The translations under genes and the position numbers were made by a program. Shown here one piece after another: positions 52,380 to 60,875 of a DNA stretch of 64,000 nucleotides. Where the stretch lies: contig NZ_FMBW01000080.1 of NCBI RefSeq assembly GCF_900091725.1, positions 1 through 64,000 of the forward strand, in the 5' to 3' direction. The notes under the pieces are model-generated. The model was not told the DNA's origin. It saw nothing but the letters and a program-made list of their open reading frames with translations, and did not search any database. Numbering within the stretch: the first letter of the stretch is position 1; every line of letters begins with the position of its first letter. This DNA is from Streptomyces sp. DvalAA-43 (GTDB lineage Bacteria > Actinomycetota > Actinomycetes > Streptomycetales > Streptomycetaceae).

Positions 52380-54022
52380 TGGGCTTCTCCCTCATGATGG
52401 CCGCCGCCGCTGGTGCGACGGCGTCGTAGCAGTTGGTCGTATGGGGTCACCGACGGCAGCGGCCGGGTGTCCGGCGGAAGGTGTGCCAAGCGCCACTCGT
52501 GCAGCGACGTGACGGTCGCCGGCGTCTCACCAGGCATCTGCGGAGCGGATGCGCCGACGACCGGCTCGTCCTCCGCCTGGGCTGCCTTCCGGGCGTCCAG
52601 CGCGACGGCATCGGCGGTCAGAGCGCCGGCCCGCAGGGCGGCGGCCAGGCCCGCGACGACGTGCTCGTGGGCGAGGTGGCGGTTCAGCAGCAGGACCTCG
52701 ATCAGCGCTCGGGTGCCGTCCCGCTCGCCGTGGACCTTGCGGGCCTGGACCCACCAGGCGTCGTGGACCGGGGTGAACTTGCCCGCCGACCTGGCCTGTT
52801 CCAGAGCCGTGGCGCCGGGGAAAGCGCCGGGCTTGCGGATGAGAGCTTCGAGGTAGTGGTCCAGGTCCAGCCGCAACCCGCCCTTGGCGATCAGCCTCTC
52901 GTGCCGGGCCACCTCAACGTTCCTGTCGTAAACCACCAGGTGAGAGGCGTGCAGGACGACGCGGACCCGTTTTCCGATGAACCGGGTCGGGACCGAGTAG
53001 CGGTTGGTCCGGACGTTGATCTGGCTGTAGCGGTCGACCCGTGGCGTGAACAGTCGGCCCGTCTCGAAAGGCTCCTCAGGCAGTGGCATCAGCAGCGGCT
53101 TCTCGATGGCGAAGTACTCGTCCACGGTCCGCGGCCGCGAGCCGATCCGGCGGTGCCCGTCGTGCAGGTCCCACTGGTCGACCATCTCGTTGAGCTCGGC
53201 GAGGGAGTCGACTTCCGGGACCGGGGTGAAGTGGTTGCGGCGGAAGTAGCCGATCATGCCCTCGACGCCGCCCTTCTCGTGGGCGCCTTCGATGCCGGGG
53301 CGGCAGTAGAAGCTCTCAATGTTGAAGTGCGAGCGGAAAGCGATCCACCGGTCGGCCTCCACCCTCGCCCGGCTCAGCCCCAGCACCTGGGCGACGGCGG
53401 ACTTGAGGTTGTCGTAGCGGATCTTGGTCCGGGGAACACCGCCCAGTGTCCGAAGCGCGTGCACGTGCCCCTCGAAGAACGCTTCCTGGCCGCACGAAGC
53501 GAACACCCGGTGAACGGCCTTGCCCGAGTAGGACAAGCGAAGCGAGAACAACTAGCAGGTCACCAGCTCGCTGGCCAGACGCACCGTCACGTCGCCGAAG
53601 TCGACCTCCGCCTCGTGACCAGGCAGATGGGACTGGGGCACGAACGCTTCCACCGGGGCCTTGCCCGAGGCCGCGAGGATCTCCGGCTTCCGGTCGGAGA
53701 CGTAGCGCCGGACCATTTGGTAGGAGACGTCGGCGCTGTGCTCCTCGACCAGCCGGTGGAAGATCCGGGTGATCGTGTGCCGTTGCTTGTGCGGCGCGTC
53801 GAGGTCCGTCCGAAGCATGTCGTCGATCACTGGCTTGTACGGATCCAGCGCCGTCCGCCGCGGCGGAAGCTTCTTGCGGGGCTCTGGCCAGACCGAGTCC
53901 ACGGCCTTCTTCACGGTCCGCCACGACACGTTGTACTTGCGCTCAAGTTCGCGCATCTTCATGTCGGCACGGTGATCACGCCGGATCGCTGCGTACAGCT
54001 CGACCTTGGACATCTGCGGCAT
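52376..54022 (-). pseudogene. istA: istA transposase with an internal amber codon
   Basis: 549 codons encode a full IstA: an N-terminal HTH (MSKVELYAAIRRDHRADMKMRELERKYNVSWRTVKKAV), the DDE domain (EVDFGD, IRYDNLK, and E in EGAHEKGGVEG) and a C-terminal beta-barrel part (INVRTNRYSVPTRFIGKRVRV). One in-frame TAG at 53552-53554 splits it after ELVTC, where homologues usually continue with Tyr (CYLFSLRLSYSGKAVHR). A single base change from TAC or TAT explains it. The downstream part could restart only without its HTH. Confidence 0.9.
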
Positions 54023-54074
54023 GACCAGGACCTTTCACCAGGAGCACCCCGATGCTGCCCTGGCAAGTACCCCA

Positions 54075-54096
54075 GTGCTGTCGAAACTCGTGAACA
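54075..54096 (-). repeat. IS21 terminal inverted repeat (istA side)
   Basis: The complement reads TGTTCACGAGTTTCGACAGC and onward, matching the repeat at 48785. A related CGTGAACAACTGACGGCAC lies just outside at 54130. Confidence 0.75.
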
Positions 54097-54106
54097 TCAC
54101 CCGACC

Positions 54107-54376
54107 GTGGATCTGGGTGCCTCCCAAACCCGTGAACAACTGACGGCACTACTGGTGAATAAAGCCACCGAGGCGTACGCGAAGGCCGTAGATCGGCATA
54201 TCGCGCCACCGATCGAGTTGCTGATGCAGCTGAGCAGGGGACCTCTGAGCGATGAGCAGCATGCGCGGTATCGCTCGACCGCCGCCGGGACGAGTGCCCT
54301 CGTGGAGAGCCGCCGGCAACGTTTCGTACCCCTGGCTCGCCGGGCCCTGGACGGATCGATGGACGTCGTCGACTAG
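54107..54376 (+). pseudogene. C-terminal gene fragment between the IS21 and IS5 elements
   Basis: 90 codons in frame ending at a TAG that also forms part of the IS5 target CTAG. The residues read as helices: REQLTALLVNKATEAYAKAVDRHIAPP, LSDEQHARYRSTAAGTSALVESRRQRFVPLARRALDG. There is no start or ribosome site. It is probably the end of a gene cut by the IS21 insertion, perhaps the one starting at 48307, since both are helical and Ala/Arg-rich. I cannot confirm that link. Confidence 0.45.
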
Positions 54377-54399
54377 GCGCTGTCCGATGGGTCGTGTGA
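54377..54399 (+). repeat. IS5 terminal inverted repeat, left
   Basis: 23 bp, 21 identical to the complement of 56019-56041; preceded by CTAG. Confidence 0.85.
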
Positions 54400-54562
54400 G
54401 CTGATCAGGGCCGTGGCTTAGGCGCAGATGAGCTTCTCCGAAGGCGCCGTCGTCGGGCTCGCTGGCACTGAGAGCTCGTCGCCAATCCGCCCACCCTTGC
54501 CTGCGTCGGCCGGTTGAGGAATGCGGTTGCGGTGGATCAGGCGGATGCGGTGATATTCCGGC

Positions 54563-55012
54563 ATGAGTAGAGACGCCGAGGTCATCGTGCTCGCCCGCTG
54601 GTCGGACGAGGTGATGGAACCGCTGACCCAGGACGACCCGGAACGCACGTGGCGAGGTCGCTTCGTCCCGATAGCGGGGCACTGGGGCTACGAGTTCGGG
54701 TGGGCCCTGGAGTTCGAGAAAATGCGTGCCCGCAAGGGCCTGCTCAGGCACCTGGAGTCGCTGCCGTGGCCGCATCCGCATACGGTGCAAGTTCTGCTTC
54801 GCGACCAGGACGACGACTGCTTCGGGCTATGGATGTTCCAGGAGGGCCGGCTGGTGGAAGTCAGCATTCCGCGCACCGAGCGTTTCCACGAGCCGGCACC
54901 GGCTAATGAGGACTTCGAACCCGACCCGGGCATGCTGCTGCGCACCGACCAAAACACGGCTCTGCCCGAGCAAACCCCAGAAGCACGCCGCGACACCCGC
55001 TCACCCTGGTAG
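54563..55012 (+). CDS. Hypothetical protein, passenger in the IS5 element
   Basis: 149 aa, not recognised. EVIVLARWSDEVMEPLTQDDPERTWRGRFVPIAGHWGYEFGWALEFEKMRARKGLLRHLESLPWPHPHTVQVLLRDQDDDCFGLWMF suggests one alpha/beta domain rich in Trp; the C-terminal 30 residues are polar. Soluble, no signal. It runs opposite to the transposase and lies wholly between the inverted repeats. It might have been captured from the host or be a fixed cargo of this IS lineage. Confidence 0.6.
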   Translation: MSRDAEVIVLARWSDEVMEPLTQDDPERTWRGRFVPIAGHWGYEFGWALEFEKMRARKGLLRHLESLPWPHPHTVQVLLRDQDDDCFGLWMFQEGRLVEVSIPRTERFHEPAPANEDFEPDPGMLLRTDQNTALPEQTPEARRDTRSPW

Positions 55013-55103
55013 ACCGAGTTCGACAGCTCATCTTGGGACGTCAGGGCTGTCGACGCGCGCCTACTCAGCGAACTGCGTCACCACTACCCAGGTGCGAGGC
55101 GTT

Positions 55104-55988
55104 TCACTGCGGACGGAGCCATAGGCGGATCGCGGCCACGGTGACCGTCCCGTGGAAGACGTACGCCCGTCTGTCGAAGCGCGTGGCGACGGCTCGGAAG
55201 TTCTTGAGCCGGTTGATGGTCCGCTCGACCTCGTTGCGGCGGCGGTAGATCGTCTTGTCGAAGCCTGTGGGCCGGCCTCCTTGGCTGCCGCGGCGCCGGC
55301 GGTTGGCCCGCTGGTCTCTCGGCTCGGGGATCGTGTGCTTGATCTGGCGTCTACGCAGGTGACGCCGATTACGGCGTGATGAGTACGCCTTATCTCCCCC
55401 GACATGGTCGGGCCGAGTGCGCGGTCGTCCACCAGCCTGCCGGGGCACACGGATCTCTTCCAGGACGGGAATCATCTGCGGTGCGTCCCCCCACTGGCCG
55501 GGCGTGATGACAAACCCGAGCGGGCGACACCCACCTTCCCCAGCAAGGTGGATCTTGCTCGTGAGCCCGCCTCGCGAGCGTCCCAGGGCCTCATCGGGAC
55601 GGTGACGCTCCAGGCTCGTGCGCCGACCCGGGATTTTCGGGGCACGGGTGGAGGCACCAGCCGCGTGCTGATGAGCGCGGCAGGTCGTGGAATCGACGCT
55701 GACCATGCTCCAGTCGATCCGGCCCTCGGCATCGGCGTCGGCCTGGACGGCCCGCAGGATCCTCTCCCACGTGCCGTCCGCCGACCACCTGCGATGACGA
55801 TCGTGAACCGTCTTCCAGCTACCGAAGCAGGGAGGCAGGTCCCGCCAGGGGAGGCCGGTCCGCTGCCGGAACAGAATCCCGTTGATCACACGGCGGTGAG
55901 ATTGCCAGCGTCCACCCCGCCCGCGATTCGTCGGCAAGTGCGGCTCCAGTCGAGCCCACTCTTCATCCGAAAGATCTCCCCGCCCCAT
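55104..55988 (-). CDS. IS5-family DDE transposase
   Basis: 294 aa in a single uninterrupted frame. N-terminal domain DLSDEEWARLEPHLP...RRVINGILFRQRTGLPWRDLPPCFGSWKTVHDRHRRW; catalytic Asp in SVDSTTCRAH, Asp in VGGDKAYSS, Glu in RRRNEVERTINRLK. Many relatives need a -1 frameshift to join two ORFs; this one does not. With intact ends and CTAG flanks, the element may still be able to move. ATG at 55988 is about 30 bp inside the right inverted repeat. Confidence 0.92.
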   Translation of the reverse strand: MGRGDLSDEEWARLEPHLPTNRGRGGRWQSHRRVINGILFRQRTGLPWRDLPPCFGSWKTVHDRHRRWSADGTWERILRAVQADADAEGRIDWSMVSVDSTTCRAHQHAAGASTRAPKIPGRRTSLERHRPDEALGRSRGGLTSKIHLAGEGGCRPLGFVITPGQWGDAPQMIPVLEEIRVPRQAGGRPRTRPDHVGGDKAYSSRRNRRHLRRRQIKHTIPEPRDQRANRRRRGSQGGRPTGFDKTIYRRRNEVERTINRLKNFRAVATRFDRRAYVFHGTVTVAAIRLWLRPQ

Positions 55989-56018
55989 GTCCCACGGAAC
56001 GAGTGCCCAGCGGGAGTG

Positions 56019-56041
56019 TCACGCGACCCATCGGACAGGGC
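56019..56041 (-). repeat. IS5 terminal inverted repeat, right
   Basis: 23 bp, complement of the left repeat with two mismatches; followed by CTAG. Confidence 0.85.
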
Positions 56042-56074
56042 CTAGCGCATCCGGCTTCGGTGGCGCCGCCGTCT

Positions 56075-56641
56075 TCAGCCCTGAGGTTCCGCCAGGGCCT
56101 TGAACGCCGGGCGCAGCAGGGCGGCGATGCGGTCGGCCGGGGCGTCACGAAGCACGTCCAGGCGGAGGAACTGGTGGCCGATGGTGACGCCCAGCAGGGC
56201 GGTGACGAACAGTGCGGCGCGCAGTTCGGCGTCCTCGGCTGCGGGCAGGGCAGCGCTGACGCCGTCGATCTGCCGGTCGAGGGTGACACGGACGTGATCG
56301 GCTGCTGCCGGGTCGGTGAGCATGGAGCGCAGCATCACCAGCGTGCCCTCGGGAAGGCCGCCGAGCTTGATGTCGAGCGTGGCCAGCAGCTGATCGACGA
56401 GCGCGTCGGTGTCGGTGGCCGTCGGCAGTTCGGGAAACGCCTGCACGGCCTGGGTGAACAGCTCGCGCTTCGAGCCGAAGTACTGCATGACCAGAGCCGG
56501 GTCGACGCCCGCCGCGGTCGCCACCGCGCGGATGGTGGTGCGATCGAATCCCTTCTCGGAGAACAGTTCCCGGGCGCCGTCGAGAATGCGAGTCTCGGTC
56601 GCTCGGCGACGGTCGGCGCGGGACTGACGAGGAGTGGACAC
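56075..56641 (-). CDS. TetR-family transcriptional regulator
   Basis: 188 aa. HTH: TETRILDGARELFSEKGFDRTTIRAVATAAGVDPALVMQYFGSKRELFTQAV. The C-terminal domain is typical of TetR_C-type repressors (LVMLRSMLTDPAAADHVR; LFVTALLGVTIGHQFLRLDVL). It is divergent from a SnoaL-like gene with a perfect 14-bp palindrome between them, so it most likely represses that gene and perhaps itself. Confidence 0.92.
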   Translation of the reverse strand: MSTPRQSRADRRRATETRILDGARELFSEKGFDRTTIRAVATAAGVDPALVMQYFGSKRELFTQAVQAFPELPTATDTDALVDQLLATLDIKLGGLPEGTLVMLRSMLTDPAAADHVRVTLDRQIDGVSAALPAAEDAELRAALFVTALLGVTIGHQFLRLDVLRDAPADRIAALLRPAFKALAEPQG

Positions 56642-56695
56642 CCCTTCACTCTATAGCCGTTGACCGAATTTCCGGCCGACCCTACGGTAAGTGAG

Positions 56696-56709
56696 TCAAC
56701 ACGTGTTGA
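56696..56709. promoter_or_regulatory. TetR operator palindrome
   Basis: TCAACACGTGTTGA is a perfect 14-bp palindrome, 54 bp upstream of the TetR start and 16 bp upstream of the SnoaL-like start. Confidence 0.7.
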
Positions 56710-56725
56710 GCGAATCGAGGCCCCA

Positions 56726-57166
56726 GTGCCGTATGTGGATACACCCGCTGTTCGCACCCCTCGCGAGGTGCTGAACCGCTATTACCAGGCCATGCTCGAC
56801 AAGTCCGCGGACGATCTCGCCGATCTCTATGCCATGGATGCGGTGCACGAGTTCCCGTTCACCTCTCCCGGCTTCCCTCCGCGTTACGAGGGACGCGAGG
56901 CGGTGCGCGAGGGATACCGGGCGGCCTGGGGCGCGAGCCCCGTCCAGGTGCAGGAGGTCAGGAAGATCTCGGCCTACGAGACCGCCGATCCGCAAGTGAT
57001 CATCGCCGAGCACGTCGTGGTGGGAACGCTGCCGACCAGGAGCACCGGCTTCACCGTCGCCGGTCTTCTGATACTCCACATCCAGAGCGGACTGATCACG
57101 CGGGCCCACGACTACATGGACAGCTCGGGAGTCGCCCGCGCCAGAGAAGGAGAGCCGGGCCGATAG
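56726..57166 (+). CDS. SnoaL-like (NTF2-fold) protein
   Basis: 146 aa: TPREVLNRYYQAMLDKSADDLADLYAMDAVHEFPFTSPGFPPRYEGREAVREGYRAAWG is the classic SnoaL_2/ketosteroid-isomerase-like pattern, ending with the RAHDYMD strand. Members are isomerases, hydrolases or binding proteins. GTG at 56726 lies 16 bp after the TetR palindrome; longer starts would place coding sequence over the operator. Confidence 0.82.
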   Translation: MPYVDTPAVRTPREVLNRYYQAMLDKSADDLADLYAMDAVHEFPFTSPGFPPRYEGREAVREGYRAAWGASPVQVQEVRKISAYETADPQVIIAEHVVVGTLPTRSTGFTVAGLLILHIQSGLITRAHDYMDSSGVARAREGEPGR

Positions 57167-57400
57167 GGGCGGATCAGCTCTCCCGCTACGGCTGATTCCC
57201 CGGAGCAGCGTGGCCGGTCGGCCGCCTCAGGGTCGCGAGAGCCGGGCATATCGGCGTCGACACGGCCATGCCGCCTGAGCGGCGGCGGAGAACCCGAACA
57301 GGACCTGTGGTCCGTCACCGACGGTCGTCGGAGCGGGTTGCTGCCCGCGGTGTCGCTGTTGACCTGTGGGCATACAGGTGGTCGTTCGGGACTACCGGGG

Positions 57401-58054
57401 TCACATCTGTGCGGTGAGGAAGCGGCCGCCCGGTTCACCGCGGAGGTGGCCCGGAGGGAGCCGTCTGCCATAGGCGAGCAGGAGGAGATCCTGTGCGGCG
57501 CCGGACAGGGGCGTTCCGGTGCCGAAGGACCAGTCGAGGTCGTCGGCGCGGAGTTCGATGCCGCCCAGGTCGGCTCGGAAGAACCTGAGGGTCCTGGCGT
57601 CGACGCCCTCCAGGAGGATGCGCACGCGGTCCTCGGGAACCCGGCGGTCGAGGCCCAGCGCGACCGTGATGTCCAGGCCGTGGATCACGTCGTGCCCCAA
57701 GGCCGCCTCGATCCCTCCGACCGGCGGCTTCCAGGGGTGATCCGCGTTGTCGCGGAGCAGAGCGGCGAGCTCACGCGTCGTATGGGCAGCCGCGTCCTTG
57801 TGGGCGCAGCGATCGGTCATCCGGTGGAGATTGCCTCGCGATCCGATCAGTTCCCATGCCGTCCTGGGAAGCGAGTAGCGAAACCCCATCGTCATGTGGG
57901 CCGCGACTTCCCGTACCCGCCATCCCTCGCACAGGGTCGGTGCGTCCCATTCCTCGGCCGACAGGCCGTCCAGCATGGCTGCCAGTTCGCGGCGTTCGGC
58001 CGCGATCGCGGCTCTGATCTCCGCCGTCGGTCTGCGGTGCTTCGTGTTCCCCAT
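57401..58054 (-). CDS. Maleylpyruvate-isomerase/DinB-fold family protein
   Basis: 217 aa. The N-terminal four-helix DinB-like domain (IAAERRELAAMLDGLSAEEWDAPTLCEGWRVREVAAHMTMG) has the LCEGWxVRxVxAH signature of mycothiol-dependent maleylpyruvate isomerase-like proteins, with GHDVIHGLDI as a second metal-ligand segment. Actinobacterial members are often uncharacterised mycothiol S-transferases. ATG at 58054 is chosen; GTG at 58108 would overlap the LysR promoter region. It is divergent from a LysR gene. Confidence 0.83.
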   Translation of the reverse strand: MGNTKHRRPTAEIRAAIAAERRELAAMLDGLSAEEWDAPTLCEGWRVREVAAHMTMGFRYSLPRTAWELIGSRGNLHRMTDRCAHKDAAAHTTRELAALLRDNADHPWKPPVGGIEAALGHDVIHGLDITVALGLDRRVPEDRVRILLEGVDARTLRFFRADLGGIELRADDLDWSFGTGTPLSGAAQDLLLLAYGRRLPPGHLRGEPGGRFLTAQM

Positions 58055-58086
58055 GCCTTCAAGGCTCTCGGCAGGCCCACCATAAG

Positions 58087-58100
58087 TCCAATAGTTTGGA
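58087..58100. promoter_or_regulatory. LysR-box-like dyad
   Basis: TCCAA-TAGT-TTGGA, an interrupted palindrome between the divergent LysR and maleylpyruvate-isomerase-like genes, 26 bp upstream of the LysR ATG. Confidence 0.5.
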
Positions 58101-58125
58101 TGTCTCACAACTAGAATGATGGGTT

Positions 58126-59049
58126 ATGGATATTCGGCAGCTGCGGTACCTCGTCACGGTCGCGGAGGAAGCCAACTTCACCCGCGCCGCCGCCCGGCTG
58201 CACCTGGCACAGCCAGGAGTCAGCGCCCAGGTCCGGCAGCTGGAGAAGGAGCTCGGGCATCAGCTGCTCGACCGCTCCGGCCGGTCGGTGACCCTGACGG
58301 AGGTGGGCGAGGCCGTACTGCCGTACGCGCGGGCCGCGATCAGCGCCGTCGAGGCGGTCCGCCAGACGGCCGACGAGTTCGCCGGGCTGCTCCGCGGCCA
58401 GGTCACCCTCGGCCTCGTCGCGGGGGCGGCCGCAGCAGCCCATGAGTTCGACCTGGCCGCCGTGCTGGCCCGTTTCCACGTGGACCACCCCCAGGTGGAG
58501 ATCGCCCTGACCGAGAAGACCTCGGAGTGGATGCTCACCGCGCTGCGCCAGGGGGAACTCGACATGGCCATGATCGGGCTCGCGAACGCGGAGCCCCCAC
58601 CGGGCGTTTCGCTCCAGGTCCTGGTCGACGAACCCCTGGTCGCAGCCGTCGCCCCGGACGATCCGGCCCTCACGTCCCCGGACCGCACGAGCATTCCATT
58701 GGCCGAGCTGCGCGATCGCCCGCTGATCAGCCTGCCACGCGGCACAGGCATCCGCGGGGTACTCGACCGCGCGTGCGCGCAGGCCGGGTTCCAGCCCCGC
58801 ATCGCCTTCCAGGCGGCGGCTCCGCTGTTCCTTGCCCAACTCGCCGCCCGCGGCCTCGGCGTGGCAGTGGTTCCGGCCCTGCCCGCCGACACGGTGTCGG
58901 CCTTCGGGCTACAGATGCTGGAGATCACCGAGCCGCGGCTACGCGGCCGGGTCGCTCTGGCCTGGCGGACGGACGGCCCCACGAGCCCCGCGGCCACCGT
59001 CGTCCTGGAGCTGCTGCGTACGACCCTCACCGTGCCGGGGACCGGCTGA
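58126..59049 (+). CDS. LysR-family transcriptional regulator
   Basis: 307 aa. HTH: MDIRQLRYLVTVAEEANFTRAAARLHLAQPGVSAQVRQLEKELG. The effector-binding domain starts about residue 90 (GQVTLGLVAGAAAAAHEFDLAAVLARFHVDHPQVEIALTEK). Divergent from the DinB-fold gene at 57401 and likely to control it, with the TCCAA/TTGGA dyad as the site. Confidence 0.92.
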   Translation: MDIRQLRYLVTVAEEANFTRAAARLHLAQPGVSAQVRQLEKELGHQLLDRSGRSVTLTEVGEAVLPYARAAISAVEAVRQTADEFAGLLRGQVTLGLVAGAAAAAHEFDLAAVLARFHVDHPQVEIALTEKTSEWMLTALRQGELDMAMIGLANAEPPPGVSLQVLVDEPLVAAVAPDDPALTSPDRTSIPLAELRDRPLISLPRGTGIRGVLDRACAQAGFQPRIAFQAAAPLFLAQLAARGLGVAVVPALPADTVSAFGLQMLEITEPRLRGRVALAWRTDGPTSPAATVVLELLRTTLTVPGTG

Positions 59050-59154
59050 CCGGTCGAAGTCGGTCAGCGGCAACGACGGCGACACGCCCGCCTCAAGGCC
59101 GACCGGGCCGGCGACCGCCCGGCCCCATGTGCCCAGCGCCCCGGAAGGGATCCG

Positions 59155-60159
59155 TTACCGTGCGCCGCGTATCCCGAGAATGTATGCGGCGGTGAGCGCG
59201 ACGGCACGGTCCTCGTCCTGTGACAGCTGCGCGAGGGCATGTGACGTCGTGGCTCCCGGGATGTCCGCGAGCGCCTGTGTCAGCCGGCGGCGGGCGGACG
59301 ATTCGCCGGTGCTGCGGGCGAGACGGTCGACGAGTCCGTTGGCGATCCGGTCCGCCGACGCGGGATCGTTCGCCAGCGCGCTCAGCACATCGGCCGCATC
59401 GACGTCGAGCGTCTCCTCGGCGATCATGTCGATGAGCGTCGGGATCGCTTCGGCCACGCCTCGCGCCCCGAGCTCCAGAGCCGCGTACCTGCGGACCACG
59501 CTGTCGGGGCTCGCGAGGGCTCCCCTCAGCAGTGCGGTCGCCTCACTGCCCGGAATCTCCACGAGGGACCGGACGGCACGTTTCCGGACCTCGGCCGTGA
59601 GTGAGCCGAGGCCCTCCGCGAGCAGGGACGGTGCGCCGTCGCCCCCTTGCGCCAGAGCCCATCGAAGGGCTCCGGCGACACTCGGGTCCGTCTCGTTCAG
59701 CACTGCATCGACCAGGACTTCCACTGCTCCCGGAACCTTTTCGACCGAGGACAGGGCCGCACGTTGGCGCGTTCCGGCGTTCTTCGACCCCAACGCCTGG
59801 AGGAGTGCCACGATCTGGAGGACGTCCTCCCAGCGGGCGGGTTCCGCCGCACCGATCCGACGGAGGCGTGCGAGCAACTCCGTCTCGCTCGCGATGCGCT
59901 CTCTCGTCCGGCGGATGAGATCGTCGACGAGGCCCGAGGGCGTGAAACCGGGATCATCGAGCGCACGCCCGACTTCACGCAGCGACAGCCCCAACGACCG
60001 CAGACTCTCGATATGGAAGATCCGCCGGATGTCCTCGTCGGAATATTCCCGATAGCCGCCGTCGGTACGACCCGTCGGCCGTACCAGGCCAAGCGATTCG
60101 TAATGCCTGAGCATGCGGGCGCTGACCCCGGACAGTCGTGCCACGTCACCGATCAACAC
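59155..60159 (-). CDS. MerR-type regulator fused to HEAT repeats
   Basis: 334 aa. The first 110 residues are a MerR domain (IGDVARLSGVSARMLRHYESLGLVRPTGRTDGGYREYSDEDIRRI) with its coiled coil. From about 120 to the end come HEAT-like helical repeats (AVEVLVDAVLNETDPSVAGALRWALAQGG; VRKRAVRSLVEIPGSEATALLRGALASPDSVVRRYAALELGARG) in place of the usual ligand or metal domain. The repeats may bind a protein partner. GTG at 60159 follows GGAG, which overlaps the stop of the upstream HEAT gene; the two are co-transcribed, 6 bp apart. Confidence 0.88.
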   Translation of the reverse strand: MLIGDVARLSGVSARMLRHYESLGLVRPTGRTDGGYREYSDEDIRRIFHIESLRSLGLSLREVGRALDDPGFTPSGLVDDLIRRTRERIASETELLARLRRIGAAEPARWEDVLQIVALLQALGSKNAGTRQRAALSSVEKVPGAVEVLVDAVLNETDPSVAGALRWALAQGGDGAPSLLAEGLGSLTAEVRKRAVRSLVEIPGSEATALLRGALASPDSVVRRYAALELGARGVAEAIPTLIDMIAEETLDVDAADVLSALANDPASADRIANGLVDRLARSTGESSARRRLTQALADIPGATTSHALAQLSQDEDRAVALTAAYILGIRGAR

Positions 60160-60165
60160 TGCCTG

Positions 60166-60846
60166 TCACTCCTCCTGGCCGGTCGTGCCGAGGGCCACGA
60201 TGCGCTTCGCCTCCTCGATCGCCCAATCGAATCCGGCATCCGGGTTGCGCAACAGCCGTTCCGTGGCGATCACGTGCTGACGCACACCTGGGTCATGATC
60301 CGTCATCGCGGCCCGCAGGGTCGGCATGGCCACCTCACCGAGTGCGACCAGCGCCCGGCTGAGGCTCAGCCGTGTCTCCCGCCCGCCGCGCCCGAGCTGT
60401 GTCGCCAGCGCTCGGGCCAGCTCGGGTTCCTCGCCTTCGGGCACGAGTACGACCGCCGCTCGCCAGGCGCTCCGCGCCACCTCGTCGTCGGCGTCGGTCA
60501 GAAGCTCCCGTGTGATCGCCGGCCACGCCTGTCTCTCCCCGATCTTGGACAGCGTGTGCAACGCCTGGCTCCGTGCCTGCGCACGTTCCGAGCGGAGTTC
60601 GTCGACGAGGTACGGGACCGCCGTCGACGACGGGTGGCGGGTGAGTGCCCAGGTGAGCATTTCGCGCACATGGAACTCGGGCTCGATCGCGCATCGTTCG
60701 ATGAGCCTGTCGATGAACCGCGTGTCCGGGGTCGTGCCGGCCGCCAGCGCCGCCTGCAGCCGGACCGACGAGCTGCCGTGCTCCAGCCCCTGGAGGACTC
60801 GCATCGTGCTCGTGTTCTCTTTCGGCTTCTCTTTCGGCATGGTCAT
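60166..60846 (-). CDS. HEAT-repeat protein
   Basis: 226 aa almost entirely of HEAT/PBS-lyase-like repeats: SSSVRLQAALAAGTTPDTRFIDRLIERCAIEPEFHVREMLTWALTRHPSSTAVPYLVDELRSERAQARSQALHTLSKIG, and further units. No catalytic domain. ATG at 60846 is eight bases after AGGAGG, which rules out the GTG at 60867. It heads an operon with the MerR-HEAT regulator; the similar repeats suggest the two interact. A MerR-like dyad lies 30 bp upstream. Confidence 0.85.
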   Translation of the reverse strand: MTMPKEKPKENTSTMRVLQGLEHGSSSVRLQAALAAGTTPDTRFIDRLIERCAIEPEFHVREMLTWALTRHPSSTAVPYLVDELRSERAQARSQALHTLSKIGERQAWPAITRELLTDADDEVARSAWRAAVVLVPEGEEPELARALATQLGRGGRETRLSLSRALVALGEVAMPTLRAAMTDHDPGVRQHVIATERLLRNPDAGFDWAIEEAKRIVALGTTGQEE

Positions 60847-60875
60847 CGGGACCACCTCCTCGACCACAGTGAAGA

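Larger units (their letters stand above)
48785..54096 (-). mobile_element. IS21-family element, degenerate and interrupted
   Basis: Terminal inverted repeats TGTTCACGAGTTTTGACGGC (48785) and TGTTCACGAGTTTCGACAGC (from 54096 inward, minus strand) match at 19 of 22 positions, and an A precedes each. Inside, minus strand, are istA with an internal amber codon, istB cut into two pieces by a 2.2-kb insertion, and an extra ORF at 48788-49288. No target-site duplication is visible, so ends or flanks have been rearranged. The element cannot transpose on its own. Confidence 0.8.
54377..56041 (-). mobile_element. IS5-family element with a passenger ORF
   Basis: 23-bp inverted repeats (GCGCTGTCCGATGGGTCGTG... 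at 54377 and GCCCTGTCCGATGGGTCGCG... reading inward from 56041) match at 21 positions. Both ends are flanked by CTAG (54373-54376 and 56042-56045), the usual IS5-group target duplication. Length is 1665 bp, about twice a normal element, because a 149-aa ORF lies between the left repeat and the transposase gene. Confidence 0.85.

Noticed and set aside
55030..55103. IS5 left end directly after the transposase
   Set aside because: No match to the GCCCTGTCCGATGGG repeat in this stretch. The matching repeat with CTAG is at 54377.
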